DNA of 64,000 bases from Cryptomeria japonica (lineage: Eukaryota; Streptophyta; Pinopsida; Cupressales; Cupressaceae). How positions within the stretch are numbered: the stretch's first letter is position 1; every line of letters starts with the position of its first letter. The notes under the pieces are model-generated. The model was not told the origin of the DNA. It did not search any database and saw only the letters and a program-made list of their open reading frames with translations. The stretch is from assembly GCF_030272615.1 (NCBI RefSeq), contig NC_081406.1:231064396-231128395 (forward strand), written 5' to 3'. This document shows, in pieces, positions 54,503 to 64,000 of this stretch. The position numbers and the translations under genes were made by a program.

Positions 54503-55302
54503 TGTTGGCATTCTACACTCTAGTGAGAAATGATGGTGTTGTCATTGATGGCAACCTTGTGGCATTCATCTGGTAAACCACCGGTAGGCACCGGCACCAG
54601 CAGACACTTCATCGACAGCGACAACAATGTATACCGACACTCCAGCCGACATGAATAAACTTTTGTTTATTGTATTTAATTGTAAATATCTTTTGTAAAG
54701 CCGACATGGCATATTGTAATAGACTCATATATATATATATATATATATGTGAGATCTTGTAAATTATTTTGATATAGAAGATGGATGGATATATGATGGA
54801 TATGGTAGAAGTGATGAATGAATATTAAGGCAGATTTTGTATAAGGTTTATGGTTATAGTATGAGCTTAAACCGGTATTGAACCAGGCATAGCAGATGTT
54901 GAATTGTAGCAGTACATTATATTAGATTTCATAATCCATTTTGTAAGTCAGTGAGACTTCCATTTTGTAGATTGAGCAGTGAGCTCTAGCAGTTGGCCTT
55001 CCTGCATGTGCAGACCCCTCTTGTAAGTAATATCCATTCATTGGCCAGTGAGTGAATATTGTGGGTCACAAATCCCATCGATGTTTTTCCCACATCGGGT
55101 TTCCTCATTAAACATCTTGTGTTATGGTGTGTTTTTTATGATGTCTTTATTGTTCCTATTTACTGCATTAATTCTTGTTTACCAGTACACTATTTTGGAA
55201 TGCAAAATACTTAATAAGGTTAAATATTCTTTAAACCGATTAGATATTGATTCCCCCCTCCCCCCCCTCTCAGTATCTTTGGGACTATCATTAATCCTAA
55301 CA
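54503..55302 (+). repeat. 3' LTR of copy B
   Basis: 800 bases. It differs from the 5' LTR by a (TA)n expansion (about 54728-54748), an extra CCGGCACCAGC stretch and a shortened, interrupted C-run (55254-55267). Confidence 0.9.
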
Positions 55303-56451
55303 TATACATTAATGATTCCTATGATAGATTTAGCCTTGGATAAGAGGAGATTTTGTGATCCCATGCAATAATGAAATCCAAGCTAAATGCAAATGAAATG
55401 TAAAGCTACGATTGGACCAGTCACTGGGTTATTGCATTTTGTCATCATTGAGCATTTTTTAAATGTGGGAATTGAGTGCAAACATCAATGGTATAATTAA
55501 ACCATGATGACCTGAGCACTTCTTTCCTAGATTTTTATATTGCAAGTTAGCACAAGCATCGAGGTATAATTCGACCAAGATGACCTGAGTGTTGCTTGCG
55601 TAAAATAGGCAGTACTAAGCATTTCTATATGCTAATCGGAAATGTCTTCGATGATACTCCAATGATCATGTCCTGAGACAAATTTTCACATATGAATGAT
55701 TAATTTATAGACAACAAACAAGAAAAATATCATGTTCCTTCCTTGTTCCTCTAGTCAAAGACATCCTAGAGTCACTCAGAAATCATGATAGCGAAAATCA
55801 AGATATAAAAGTTGAACCAAAGTGTTAAAAGCATTATCCAAAAAATATCATCCATTGAAAAGTGTGTGATGTGCTTAGACTAACATGTGATAGATTGATG
55901 GATGACAATTTGATCTCATGTGCAACATTGGATGTGTCTCAGTTTTCGACTGACAAGAGCTGCCCAACTATTGTTCTACCAGTTTGATTAAGCTCCAAAA
56001 CGATAGATTTTTATTTTTTTTTGCCCCCAGCTCAGTGCAGGATTTTGCCCCAAGCCTAGAAACAAACTCATTATGATATACCCAATGATCCAAACCATGG
56101 TGAGAAACCAACTGTGATGCATGCGTATGTACAAAGGTTTTATTATGGATATGAACAACGCAGATGGAAATTGAATGCAAGCGAAAGCATGCATGAACTA
56201 ATAGATGGAAGAGCTAGCTGACAGATAGCGCCTGTTCCAGGTTTTCACCATCTATTTTTATTTCACTTTTTCTCATATTTGATTTTTTGTTTTTCATTGT
56301 TTTTCATTGTTTTTGTATTTTCTGATTTTCCACTTTTTTGGATTTTTCTTCTTTTGCACTTTTATTTTTTTATTTTTTTGGATTTTTCTGCTTTTTCACT
56401 GTTTTTGGATTTTCTGCTTTTTCATTGTTTCTTTTTGGATTTTCTTCTTTT
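55303..56451 (-). other. 3' noncoding region of the Tat-like element, part 2
   Basis: This resumes the sequence left at 47387. No coding frame. A T-rich block of TTTTTCATTGTTTTTG-like words at 56270-56455 leads directly to the end of the integrase frame. Confidence 0.55.
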
Positions 56452-57560
56452 TCAAACATACAACTTCTTTAGATGCATGTTATTGATGGGTTTTTCGATC
56501 TGATCCACGTCCTGTGTTGATAGTTGATATGCTCCTGACCCAAATACTATTGTGACTACAAACAGACCTAACCAGTTTGGTTCAAACTTCCCTTTCTTTT
56601 CCCGATTTGCCTGGTTGCGAGGATTTTCCTTTAGTACTAGTTCTCCAACTTGAAATTCTCTCAGTTTGACCTTATGATTATAATTGTGGCACATTCTTTA
56701 TTGATACACCTTTAAATGATCAAAAGCATTTTGTTTTCGTTCATGGATCAATTCTAGTTCTTGTAGTCTGGATACTCTTTGTTCTTCATCGGGGATAAGG
56801 CCTTTTAATGATACTCATAGAGAAGGTATCTCTACTTCTATTGATAGTATTTCTTCTGACCCATAGATAAGAGAGAAAGGTGTGGCACTTGTTGGTGTAT
56901 GGATACTAGTACGGTAGGCCCATTGAGCAGGGTTCAATTGATTATGCCTATCTTTGCCAGCATCATTCACTGTCTTTTTGAGGATTTTTAGAATAGTTTT
57001 GCTGGATGCTTCTGCTTGCCCATTCCCTTGTGGATAGTAGGGTCTGGAAAATATGTGTTGGATCTTGAATTTCTCACATAGCTCTTGTACATCTTGGTTC
57101 TTGAATGGTTGCCCATTATTTAGTGATAATGGTCATGGGTATTCCATAGTGACAGATGATGTAGTTCAAGATAAATGCACAACTTGTTTTCCAGTGATAT
57201 TGATGAGAGGTACTGCCTCAATCCATTTTGTGAAATATTTCGTAGCTACAAGGATGAATTTGTGACCATTGGATGAATAAGGATTTATATTTCCTACTAG
57301 ATCAAGACCCCATTGGTAGAAAGGCCAAGAGGTTACAAAAGCATGAAGTTCTTGTGCTGGTGCATGAATCAAATTCTCATGGATCTGACATTGTTTACAT
57401 GTTTTAGCTATCTGAAAAGAATCTCATTCCATAGTCGGCCAATAATAGCCCAAGCATATGAGTTTTTTTGAAAGGGTAAGACCACTTGAATGAGTGCCAC
57501 AAATGTCATTATGGACTTCATTTAAGGCCTTCTCAAATTCTTCTTGCTCGAGACATCTTA
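56452..57560 (-). pseudogene. Tat-like gypsy integrase
   Basis: On the minus strand the zinc site (H-x-x-x-x-G-T-H-S-S-G, then CKQCQ) lies at about 57390-57510. The core starts with WGLDLVG (about 57310), which keeps the first Asp. The second position reads Leu-Asn-Asn-Gly where Ser-Asp-Asn-Gly is expected (57106-57126), so the second catalytic Asp is lost. PYYPQGNGQAEA keeps the Glu. The C-terminal part has VGELVLKENPR and ends at 56452 with MHLKKLYV. Several stops interrupt. The enzyme would insert element DNA; this copy cannot. Confidence 0.8.
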
Positions 57561-57579
57561 AAAGAGTACCATTTAGACC

Positions 57580-57850
57580 TCATTTAAAAAGGGTATCTGC
57601 GACGAGAGTATAATGGGACGATTGGTGAATAAAGTTTCTCTTTTGGTTCTTGGACAAGTCAGGAGGAAGGATATTATCTTTTAGGTATGTGTAAGTTTCA
57701 CCATAGTAGGATGAATCATGCCCAACAAGGTGACAGATAGTTTGGGAATCGGGATAATTATGAGTAGGGTAAAACAACTCTTCCAACAGGAATTCGTAAT
57801 GCTCTTGATTTTCCTGTGTCTGAAGTATAGAAGAAAGTGTTGCCATGGCA
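57580..57850 (-). pseudogene. linker between RNase H and integrase
   Basis: An 88-codon frame with the DxSYYGETYTYLKDNILPPDLSKN stretch typical of the spacer ahead of the integrase zinc site in plant gypsy pol. Confidence 0.65.
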
Positions 57851-58200
57851 TCTACTACTTTGTTGTCATTCCTTGGAATCTAATCAAAAGTTATTTCGAT
57901 AAATTATTTCTTGACATCATCAACCATCTTCTTATAAGGCATTAGTTTTTCATCCTTTGTTTAATAATCGTCATTGATTTGATTGATGACAAGCTGAGAG
58001 TCTCCAAAGACTTGAAGTTGTATAATGTTTTATTTTATAGCCATTTTGATACCTTTAACCAAAGCTTCATATTTTGTTGTGTTATTGGTACATGGAAAGC
58101 TTGATTTGTATGCTTTTGGAATTGTATGACCTTGTGTTGTGATGAATAGAATGCCTTCTCCTAATCCATGCAACATATATAAACCATCAAATATAATTGC
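57851..58200 (-). pseudogene. second RNase H (RVT_3 type)
   Basis: The minus strand encodes a Phe-Asp-Gly strand, NNTTKYEALVKGIKMA (about 58060-58110) and GDSQLVINQIN (about 57975-58010). These are the Asp, Glu and Asp motifs of the archaeal-like RNase H that Tat-lineage elements carry in addition to the usual one. Two stops break the frame. Its presence supports the Tat assignment. Confidence 0.75.
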
Positions 58201-58660
58201 CATGTCTTTGTGGTGACCGTTAGGGTATCAACATCAAGAAACTCAAGATGTAAGGAACGATCATCTTGAAGCGGTGCCTCTGCTAGCTGGCCGGTAATGA
58301 CTTGCCCCTTGATAGATTTTTTGTTTACATATTCAATATCAAACTCGCTTAGGATTATGATCCATTTTGCTAGTCTTCCTGTCAATGTTGTCTTGTTGAG
58401 AAAATACTCCAATGGATCGATTTTAGCAATCAACTTGATGGAGTGAGATAGTAAATAGTGTCTTAATTTTTGAGAAGCAAAAACTACCACCAAGCATGCT
58501 TTTTGTGTTGGTGAATAGTTGATCTCGTATCCCACTAATGTTCCGTTGATGTAGTAAATGGCTCGTTCTCTTCCTTCATTGTCCTATTGTGCAAGCAGAA
58601 CTCCTAATGATACTTCGGTGGTTGATACATAAAGTAACAATGACTATCCTGGTATTGGTG
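58201..58660 (-). pseudogene. first RNase H of the gypsy pol
   Basis: The frame has EINYSPTQKACLVVVFASQKLRHYLL (the E-K-E-A-L-A-like motif), then LTGRLAKWIIILSEFDIEY, the usual end of this domain. A stop near 58590 interrupts the start. It follows RT directly. Confidence 0.8.
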
Positions 58661-59666
58661 ACATTAGGACAGGTGGTTGCATGAGATAGGCCTTGATCTT
58701 GTTGAATGTGTCCTCACATTGATGGTCCCACTTGAAATTAACATTTTTGTGCAATAGATGAGTAAATGGTTGGCATTTATCTACTAGTTGAGCAACAAAT
58801 CTTCTGATTGACTGTAGTCTATCTTGGAGTGATCTTAGTTGACCGATATTCTGGGGAGATGTCATTTCCATGATTGCTTTGACCTTGGCGGGATCTACTT
58901 TGATACCCCTAGCTAAAACAATGTGTCCCAATAGCTTGTTAGAAGTAACACCAAAAGCACATTACTTGGGATTGAGTCATAGCTTATATTGTTCTAACCG
59001 GTCAAATATATTTTCAAGTATTCCTATATGTTCTTCTTTGTTGTATGATTTGGCCAATATGTCATTCAAATAATCTTCCATGATTGTATGCATCATGTCA
59101 TGAAATATCATTGTCATAGCTCTTTGATATGTAGCACCTGCGCTCTTTAGGCATGACGTTCTAGCAAAAAGTACCCCATGGACATGTGAAAGTTGTTTTG
59201 TCTTGATCTTCAAGTGCTATTTTAATTTGATTGTATCCAGAGAAACCATCCATTAGAGAAAACATGGAGTGTCCAGCAGATAATCCACAATGATGTCAAT
59301 GTTAGGAAAAGGAAATTCATCCTTTGGACATGCATTATTAAGATCTTTTAAAGTCATCCTTTGGATATGCTATAGGTCTGATTCCAAAAACTTCTTTAGT
59401 TCTGCTTTGACGAGAAGAGTGATATGAGGATGCATCTTCCTTAATTTATGTTTAACTAGTTTGGCTCCTGGACTGACATTTAAGTGATGCATAATAAGAT
59501 CTAGATCTAACCCTGGCATGTCTGCATATGACCAAGCAAAATTGATTTGGCATCGTTTGAAGAATTCCATATATATCCTGCATTTCTTGCTCTGATAGAG
59601 AAGTTGCTGGATATAGAATATTTGGTTGCTCGGTTGTGCCAATGTTAACTGCCTCGGTTGGTTTGA
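58661..59666 (-). pseudogene. Tat-like gypsy reverse transcriptase
   Basis: Fragments in three frames give, in order, RKMHPHITLLVKAELKKFLE (about 59395-59450), the LKDLNNACPKDEFPFPNIDIIVD segment (about 59290-59350), the catalytic region EDYLNDILAKS (59055-59085) and GHIVLARGIKVDPAKVKAI (58865-58930). The active site reads Tyr-Leu-Asn-Asp where Tyr-x-Asp-Asp is needed, so the catalytic Asp pair is broken. Frameshifts and stops separate the pieces. Confidence 0.8.
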
Positions 59667-60370
59667 TCAAATTGGATGACCTTTTTTTATAGTCCTTAGG
59701 TAAAGTGTCAAATCTCCCATCTTTCGGTGCCTTGAGGAGTTTTTACCATTAGATGCATCCTTTCTTTTTACTTTTTCGCAGTCTAATGTTGCCAATGAAT
59801 GGTTTTCAGCATTAGACTTGATATTGTTTTCTTTATTTTCACTTTTGCGACTAGGAGATTTGGCACCCACTTGACTGGAAGATGCATTGTTGAGATTCTT
59901 GGTGAAAGTAGTTGCGGGTTCGATTGCATTAAGATATAAGGATATGGCATGGTCATTAGGGAAGGTATCAATGGTAGTATGTCTTTCATTTTCCCAATCA
60001 ATAAGTTCAGGGTGGATTAGAGGTAAGGGGCCCTCAGGTTGGGATGCTTTGAGGGTATTTAGGGTCATGATAGAGATGTCAAAGTTTTTGATATGCATTT
60101 CGATGTCTAAAATGGTACTCTCATCAAAATGACCTCGCACAAGGAGCTCCTGATTGTCCTCGATTAAGTCCAAGTTAGCCGAATGTGATTCTAATTCAAG
60201 TGGGCTAGTTCCTAACGTTTTCCCTGCATACGTATGGACTACATCGACTTCTACATCTTCTTCAAAGCAATTTTCTTCAGCTGATTTTTCAGGAATGATA
60301 GGAATCCCATTCCCATTCATTAGAATTTGTTTTACTTGTAGCTTGTAATCTGCAGATTTGTTCATATAGC
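59667..60370 (-). pseudogene. spacer between G-patch and RT
   Basis: A 232-codon frame with acidic and Ser/Asn-rich sequence and no domain I know. It includes LPLIHPELIDWENE, a segment I associate with the spacer before RT in large Tat elements. Its end, GDLTLYLRTIKKGHPI, is followed by a stop. Confidence 0.5.
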
Positions 60371-61000
60371 ATTTGATTTGTTTCTTATATTTTTCTTGCT
60401 ATATCTTTTCTTCTCTCATATTCAACTTCGTCTGGGATGAGATTGAGTTTTGTCAACCTTGCTATCAGCTCTATGTGATTTGTACCAGCTTCGTGGTTGT
60501 TTTGATTGGTATTTAATGATGCTTGGGAGGTGTCGTCAGTTTGTTTTTCATATTGATTTGAAGCTTGCTTCTTTTTCCATTTCTTGTTTGCTTGTACTTG
60601 TTTCTTGGCAGATGTTTCTTCTCTTTCAATTGCAATTTGTTCTTGTCTATTTTCATATTCCTCTTGTTGTTGGCTAGAAGATGTGTCCTCTGGTAGAGTA
60701 ACTTGTCCATACCCTAAGCCTGATTTGTTTGTAGCCAGTTAAGTATGAGGTTGGATAGGTTCTAAGATAGCTTCTTTTCGTTTTCCTACATGACCTGTTC
60801 CAGTGTATCCCATTTTTTTAAGAATGTTAAATCCTTTTCTATATTTTTCAGTGTGTATTCTGACATTGTTGATCTTTTGTTGGACTTCTTCATCCTTGTA
60901 TAGCCACTGTAGCACATCTTTGTCTTCTCTTTCCTCTAATAAGGTCTCAACACTAGCAAATGCTCCATCAAATATTGGAAGATGTTTTACTATTGGTTGT
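60371..61000 (-). pseudogene. G-patch-like domain with Lys/Gln-rich linker
   Basis: Reading 60850-60690 on the minus strand gives FNILKKMGYTGTGHVGK, then GLGYG, the pattern of a G-patch (Gly-rich nucleic-acid-binding) motif. A Gln/Glu/Lys-rich stretch follows toward RT. G-patch motifs next to retroviral-type proteases are known in some retroviruses and plant retroelements. One stop lies between the two Gly motifs. Confidence 0.6.
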
Positions 61001-62151
61001 TGTTTAGAGTTTGATAATTTTCCATAGGACTTAGGAGAAAGTGGTAGTTGTGATATTGAATATTCTCCATTCCCTTGATCTCTTGGCTGCTTTTATTTTT
61101 TCATACTTGACAAAATTGAGGTAAATGATTTGTCTTTGGATTGTGTGTTTGAAGACGATGCCTCCCTATTATGAGGAACAATGACCTCTTGAGCTGGTTT
61201 TAGATTACTATAGTACTGAAATGGATTTGAATCTGTTGAGATCGTGATTTCCTACCTATTGTAGGGAAATTTTAGGCATTGATGATATGTTGATGGAACA
61301 ACTTGTATGTCATATATCCAGAGTCTTCCCAAGAGTATGTTGTATGATAAGTCCAAGTCTAGAACCTGACATGTTGTGTCTTTCTACAAAGGTCCCACTC
61401 TGATGGGTAATATCACAATTCCTTTAGAGGATCACTCTTCTTCATCATATGCTTTGATGGTGATCTTTTTTCGAGGATCTACTGCATCTTCTGAATAACT
61501 TAAGGAACGGACAAGACTCGATGAGAAAATGTTTAAGTCGGCTCCCCCATCTATTAGGACACGTTTAACTCGCATCTTATGAATGAGGACTTCGATATGC
61601 AAGGGAACATTATGGGGATGTTGTAAGGACATGTTGTCTTCTTCAGTGAATGATAAGTAGTGAGGGGTTGTGAAATGTCCCACCATGGTTTGGAATTGAT
61701 CTATATCAAGATCTTTAGACATTGTTGTATCTACTAATTCTCTTTCAAGAATTTCTTTGTGTGCAGGTGGAAGCTTTAAAATTTCTAAGATGGATATTTT
61801 CCCAGGAGTTTTTTGTAATTGATCCACTAGATTGTATTGTTTTGCAGTGGATGACATGTTAGTTGTAGGACCTGACAAATCAACTTTAGATTTGCTTCTT
61901 GTGATAGCACGAGAAGGTTCTTGATGTTGTTTCTCTTTAACCACAATCACATTTACCACATTATCATACGCATGAGCATAGTTTACCTTTTCTTTACCCT
62001 TACCATTATGTGTTGTTAATGTTTCACCCTTCTCATAGTTTGGAAGCGGAGTTTTGAAAGTTGTATGAGATTCGTTTGTCATATGTCCATCCACGGTTAT
62101 TAATTCATTATCAATCAAATCTTGGTTGACATGTGTTTCAACCACTGGCAA
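61001..62151 (-). pseudogene. gypsy protease region of the Tat-like element
   Basis: The frame 62151-61432 ends in a retropepsin: RVLIDGGADLNIFSSS, with Asp at 61549-61551 and the expected Asp-Gly-Gly. After a stop the domain continues with [26 protein letters not shown] (about 61270-61350), the flap and C-terminal strands. Upstream lie a Lys/Glu-rich linker and ILEILKLPPAHKEIL. The protease would have matured the polyprotein. Confidence 0.8.
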
Positions 62152-63150
62152 TTATCCATGTGATGTCCTTGTTTCGATGAAAATCGCAATAGTGGTTGTC
62201 ATTCCACAAAGAGGGTTTTACTTGAGGTTCAAAGTTCCTTCCTTTTGGAAAAGCAATCAATTTGTTTGCAAGAAGCGTCTTTAATGTGGACCCCAGTGGT
62301 TCACCAATGTTTGTAAATTTCCTTCAAAAGAAATTGTTGAAAGTTGATTTTTGGTGATTGTTGTTTTGTTGAGATGTTGTTGAGTGACTAGATAAATTGA
62401 AAACCGGTTTGGTTTTACATTGTTGTTATCCACTATCCCATCGTTGATGACATTTCATTTTCTATTCCAAAATTTAGGCTTATCATTGTTATTGTTGCTA
62501 ACATTATGGTTAGGAGGATTAACTCCTTCTTTGTATAGCTTCAACTCACCCTTCTTTACCATAGCTTATTCCATTATGATTCCATTATCAATCATCTTTT
62601 CAAAATTTTGATTGCATTGCATTTTTAGATGATAGCTCATTTGTCCATTTAGGTTATCGATGAATATGTCTATTTTCTCGTGTTCTAGCACTGTTCGAGG
62701 ATATCGTGAAGCTAACCGTCTCCATCTCTGTAGAAACGTCATGAAAGGTTCTCCACTCTTTTGTTTAGCATTACATAGGTTTAGTGTTGTGACCTCATGT
62801 TGTATGTTGTAAGAGTATTGTGAAACAAACTTATCCACCAATTCTGAGAATGATCTGATTCTAGGTGGAAGTTTGGATAACCATTCCATAGCTAGTCCAC
62901 TAAAGTTGTTTGGAAATAATCTCATCAGGTAGGTATCCTCATGTGTAAAATCCATACTCATCGTGCAAAATTCTCGTATATGATCTTGGGGATCAATGCT
63001 TCCATTATATTTATCGTATCGAGGAGTTTCACAAGCTGTAGGAAATGGTATCATGTTTAGATTTATGTTGAATGGGTAAGGACAGATTTCTTGAAGCGAG
63101 TATCTTCTAACAGTTCCTCTCTGCATATCTTGAATCTGTGTTTGCATCAT
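62152..63150 (-). pseudogene. gag of the Tat-like gypsy element
   Basis: The frame 63150-62566 has the Retrotrans_gag features IPFPTACETPRYDKYNGSIDP, LPPRIRSFSELVDKFVSQY and EPFMTFLQRWRRLA. After a stop, sequence toward 62200 contains a decayed KYNCDFHRNKDITWI-like remnant of the gag C-terminus, with no intact knuckle. The protein forms the particle. Confidence 0.8.
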
Positions 63151-64000
63151 TTGTATTTGTTGTGTAAGAGTTGTGATAGGATTATCAACATGATTTGTTC
63201 TTGTATAACCATGAGTTTGCTTTCTAGTATGATCTTGATCTCTTCTTGTATCATCTCGACTCTTTCTCGTGTCCTCATTAGATTTAGCTTTGTTGAGAAT
63301 TTCTACATCATCCCTTTTGGGAATGGAAGTTTCCTCGTTAGTTCTTATGTTATCAAGTATTGATGCGTCGTCCTTTTTGTGACTGAAAATATCTTCATGT
63401 CATTCGTTATCATGGGAAGCGTCACTTCTCTTTTGTCCTAATTTGCTCACATCAAAATCTTGGGGGAATGTAGCACCAGATTCTCTAACATTAGGAAGTA
63501 TTTTTCTTTTTCTCCCTCCAATATTTTCTCCATGAATTAATGGAATTTAGGATCTTGTTTGATTTCTCTAAGATTTTGTTTTGTTATTTCCTCTTCTTGT
63601 TGTATTTTGTTTTGGTATTCCATGTTCCTATAATCTCCAGTCATTTCAAATGCTTATGTTTTCATTTCAGCAATCTTTTGTCTCCATGCTCTAGTTAAAA
63701 CGGGCATATATGTGTGTTGAATATTGTGCAGGTATTTGATTGTCTAAAAGTTGTTTTAATAAGTGACCGACTGTCAACATAGATATGATAGAGTGATATG
63801 ACATGAAAAGATAATTCAAGTGTTTGAAAGTTTTTTCGTTCTTCGGTTTTGGAGTGCAATGATGATGATTTTGATAAAACCAAGTCCAATAGGAACGATA
63901 TATCCTACGATGTGGGACAAGGTTATCCTGACCAAACGTTGTAGTTTCGTGATAGAGGATGATAGATCTTGATAAGAAACTGTGTTTTGAGTGATCAGTT
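63151..64000 (-). other. gag N-terminus and leader of the Tat-like element
   Basis: Decayed Lys/Asp/Arg-rich frames read upstream of gag. At about 63885-63935 the sequence resembles the TATAAGAC-type repeats of the 3' region. The 5' LTR is not reached before the window ends. Confidence 0.4.

Larger units (their letters stand above)
47388..55302 (+). mobile_element. pol-less LTR element with two ORFs, copy B
   Basis: LTRs at 47388-48155 and 54503-55302 enclose an iMet-type PBS, ORF1, ORF2 and a polypurine tract, in the same layout as copy A. The flanking pentamers are GATAA and TATAC, so no clean target duplication is visible. ORF2 is split by a solo LTR (51628-52792) flanked by a 95-base duplication. 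Without that insert the element is about 6.65 kb, like copy A (6.57 kb). No RT, integrase or RNase H is present. It is nested in the 3' noncoding region of the Tat-like element. Confidence 0.85.

Noticed and set aside
47383..55307. A degenerate target duplication for copy B (GATAA / TATAC)
   Set aside because: Only three of five positions match, which is close to chance in AT-rich DNA.

Overview
The window looks like intergenic DNA from a large plant genome. It is AT-rich, I recognise no host gene, tRNA or rRNA in it, and almost every stretch can be assigned to LTR retrotransposons nested inside one another. The copia primer-binding sites (complementary to the tRNA-iMet end, TGGTATCAGAGC), the Tat-like gypsy element with two RNase H domains and the long AT-rich TGTAGACACC LTRs point to a seed plant. 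A gymnosperm is plausible from this style of sequence, but that is an inference and not shown.

Layout, left to right. (1) 1-2289 and 9737-12019 are old, gypsy-like remnants. They are split by a copia-type element without pol (2290-9736, target duplication CTACT). Its 5' LTR was hit by a gypsy-type solo LTR (2322-4650, GATAT), which in turn was hit by a LINE-like retroposon (2551-4084) carrying an intact 482-codon ORF1. (2) 12020-15624 and 22195-22774 are a decayed gypsy-like gag/protease element. A pol-less element with two unusual ORFs (copy A, 15625-22194, ATGCC) is nested in it. (3) 22775-26828 is a broken copia element on the minus strand. A gypsy LTR (26829-27964) cuts into its 5' LTR. 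(4) 29438-42878 is a nearly complete minus-strand copia element (GTATT) whose pol is split by a young gag/protease-only gypsy-like element (30534-38399, AGTAG) with a 994-codon ORF. (5) 45589 to the window end is a minus-strand Tat-like gypsy element: gag, protease, G-patch, RT, RNase H, second RNase H, integrase. Copy B (47388-55302) of the two-ORF family is nested in it, and copy B itself carries a further solo LTR.

The main point of interest is three separate families of LTR element that keep gag-like proteins but have no reverse transcriptase or integrase. The two-ORF family (copies A and B) is the strongest candidate for something undescribed. ORF1 is a coiled coil followed by four CCHC knuckles. 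ORF2, about 1,100 codons, matches no domain I know, yet is clearly conserved between two diverged copies. These elements presumably use enzymes from full copia or gypsy relatives; that is inference.

The nesting gives a relative order of insertion. The two LTRs of the copia-type element at 2290-9736 differ at about 29 of about 460 positions by my count, whereas those of the 30534-38399 element look only a few percent apart, so the latter is younger. Most open frames in the window are fragments or shadows. Only the LINE-like ORF1 and the 994-codon gag/protease ORF are long and uninterrupted.
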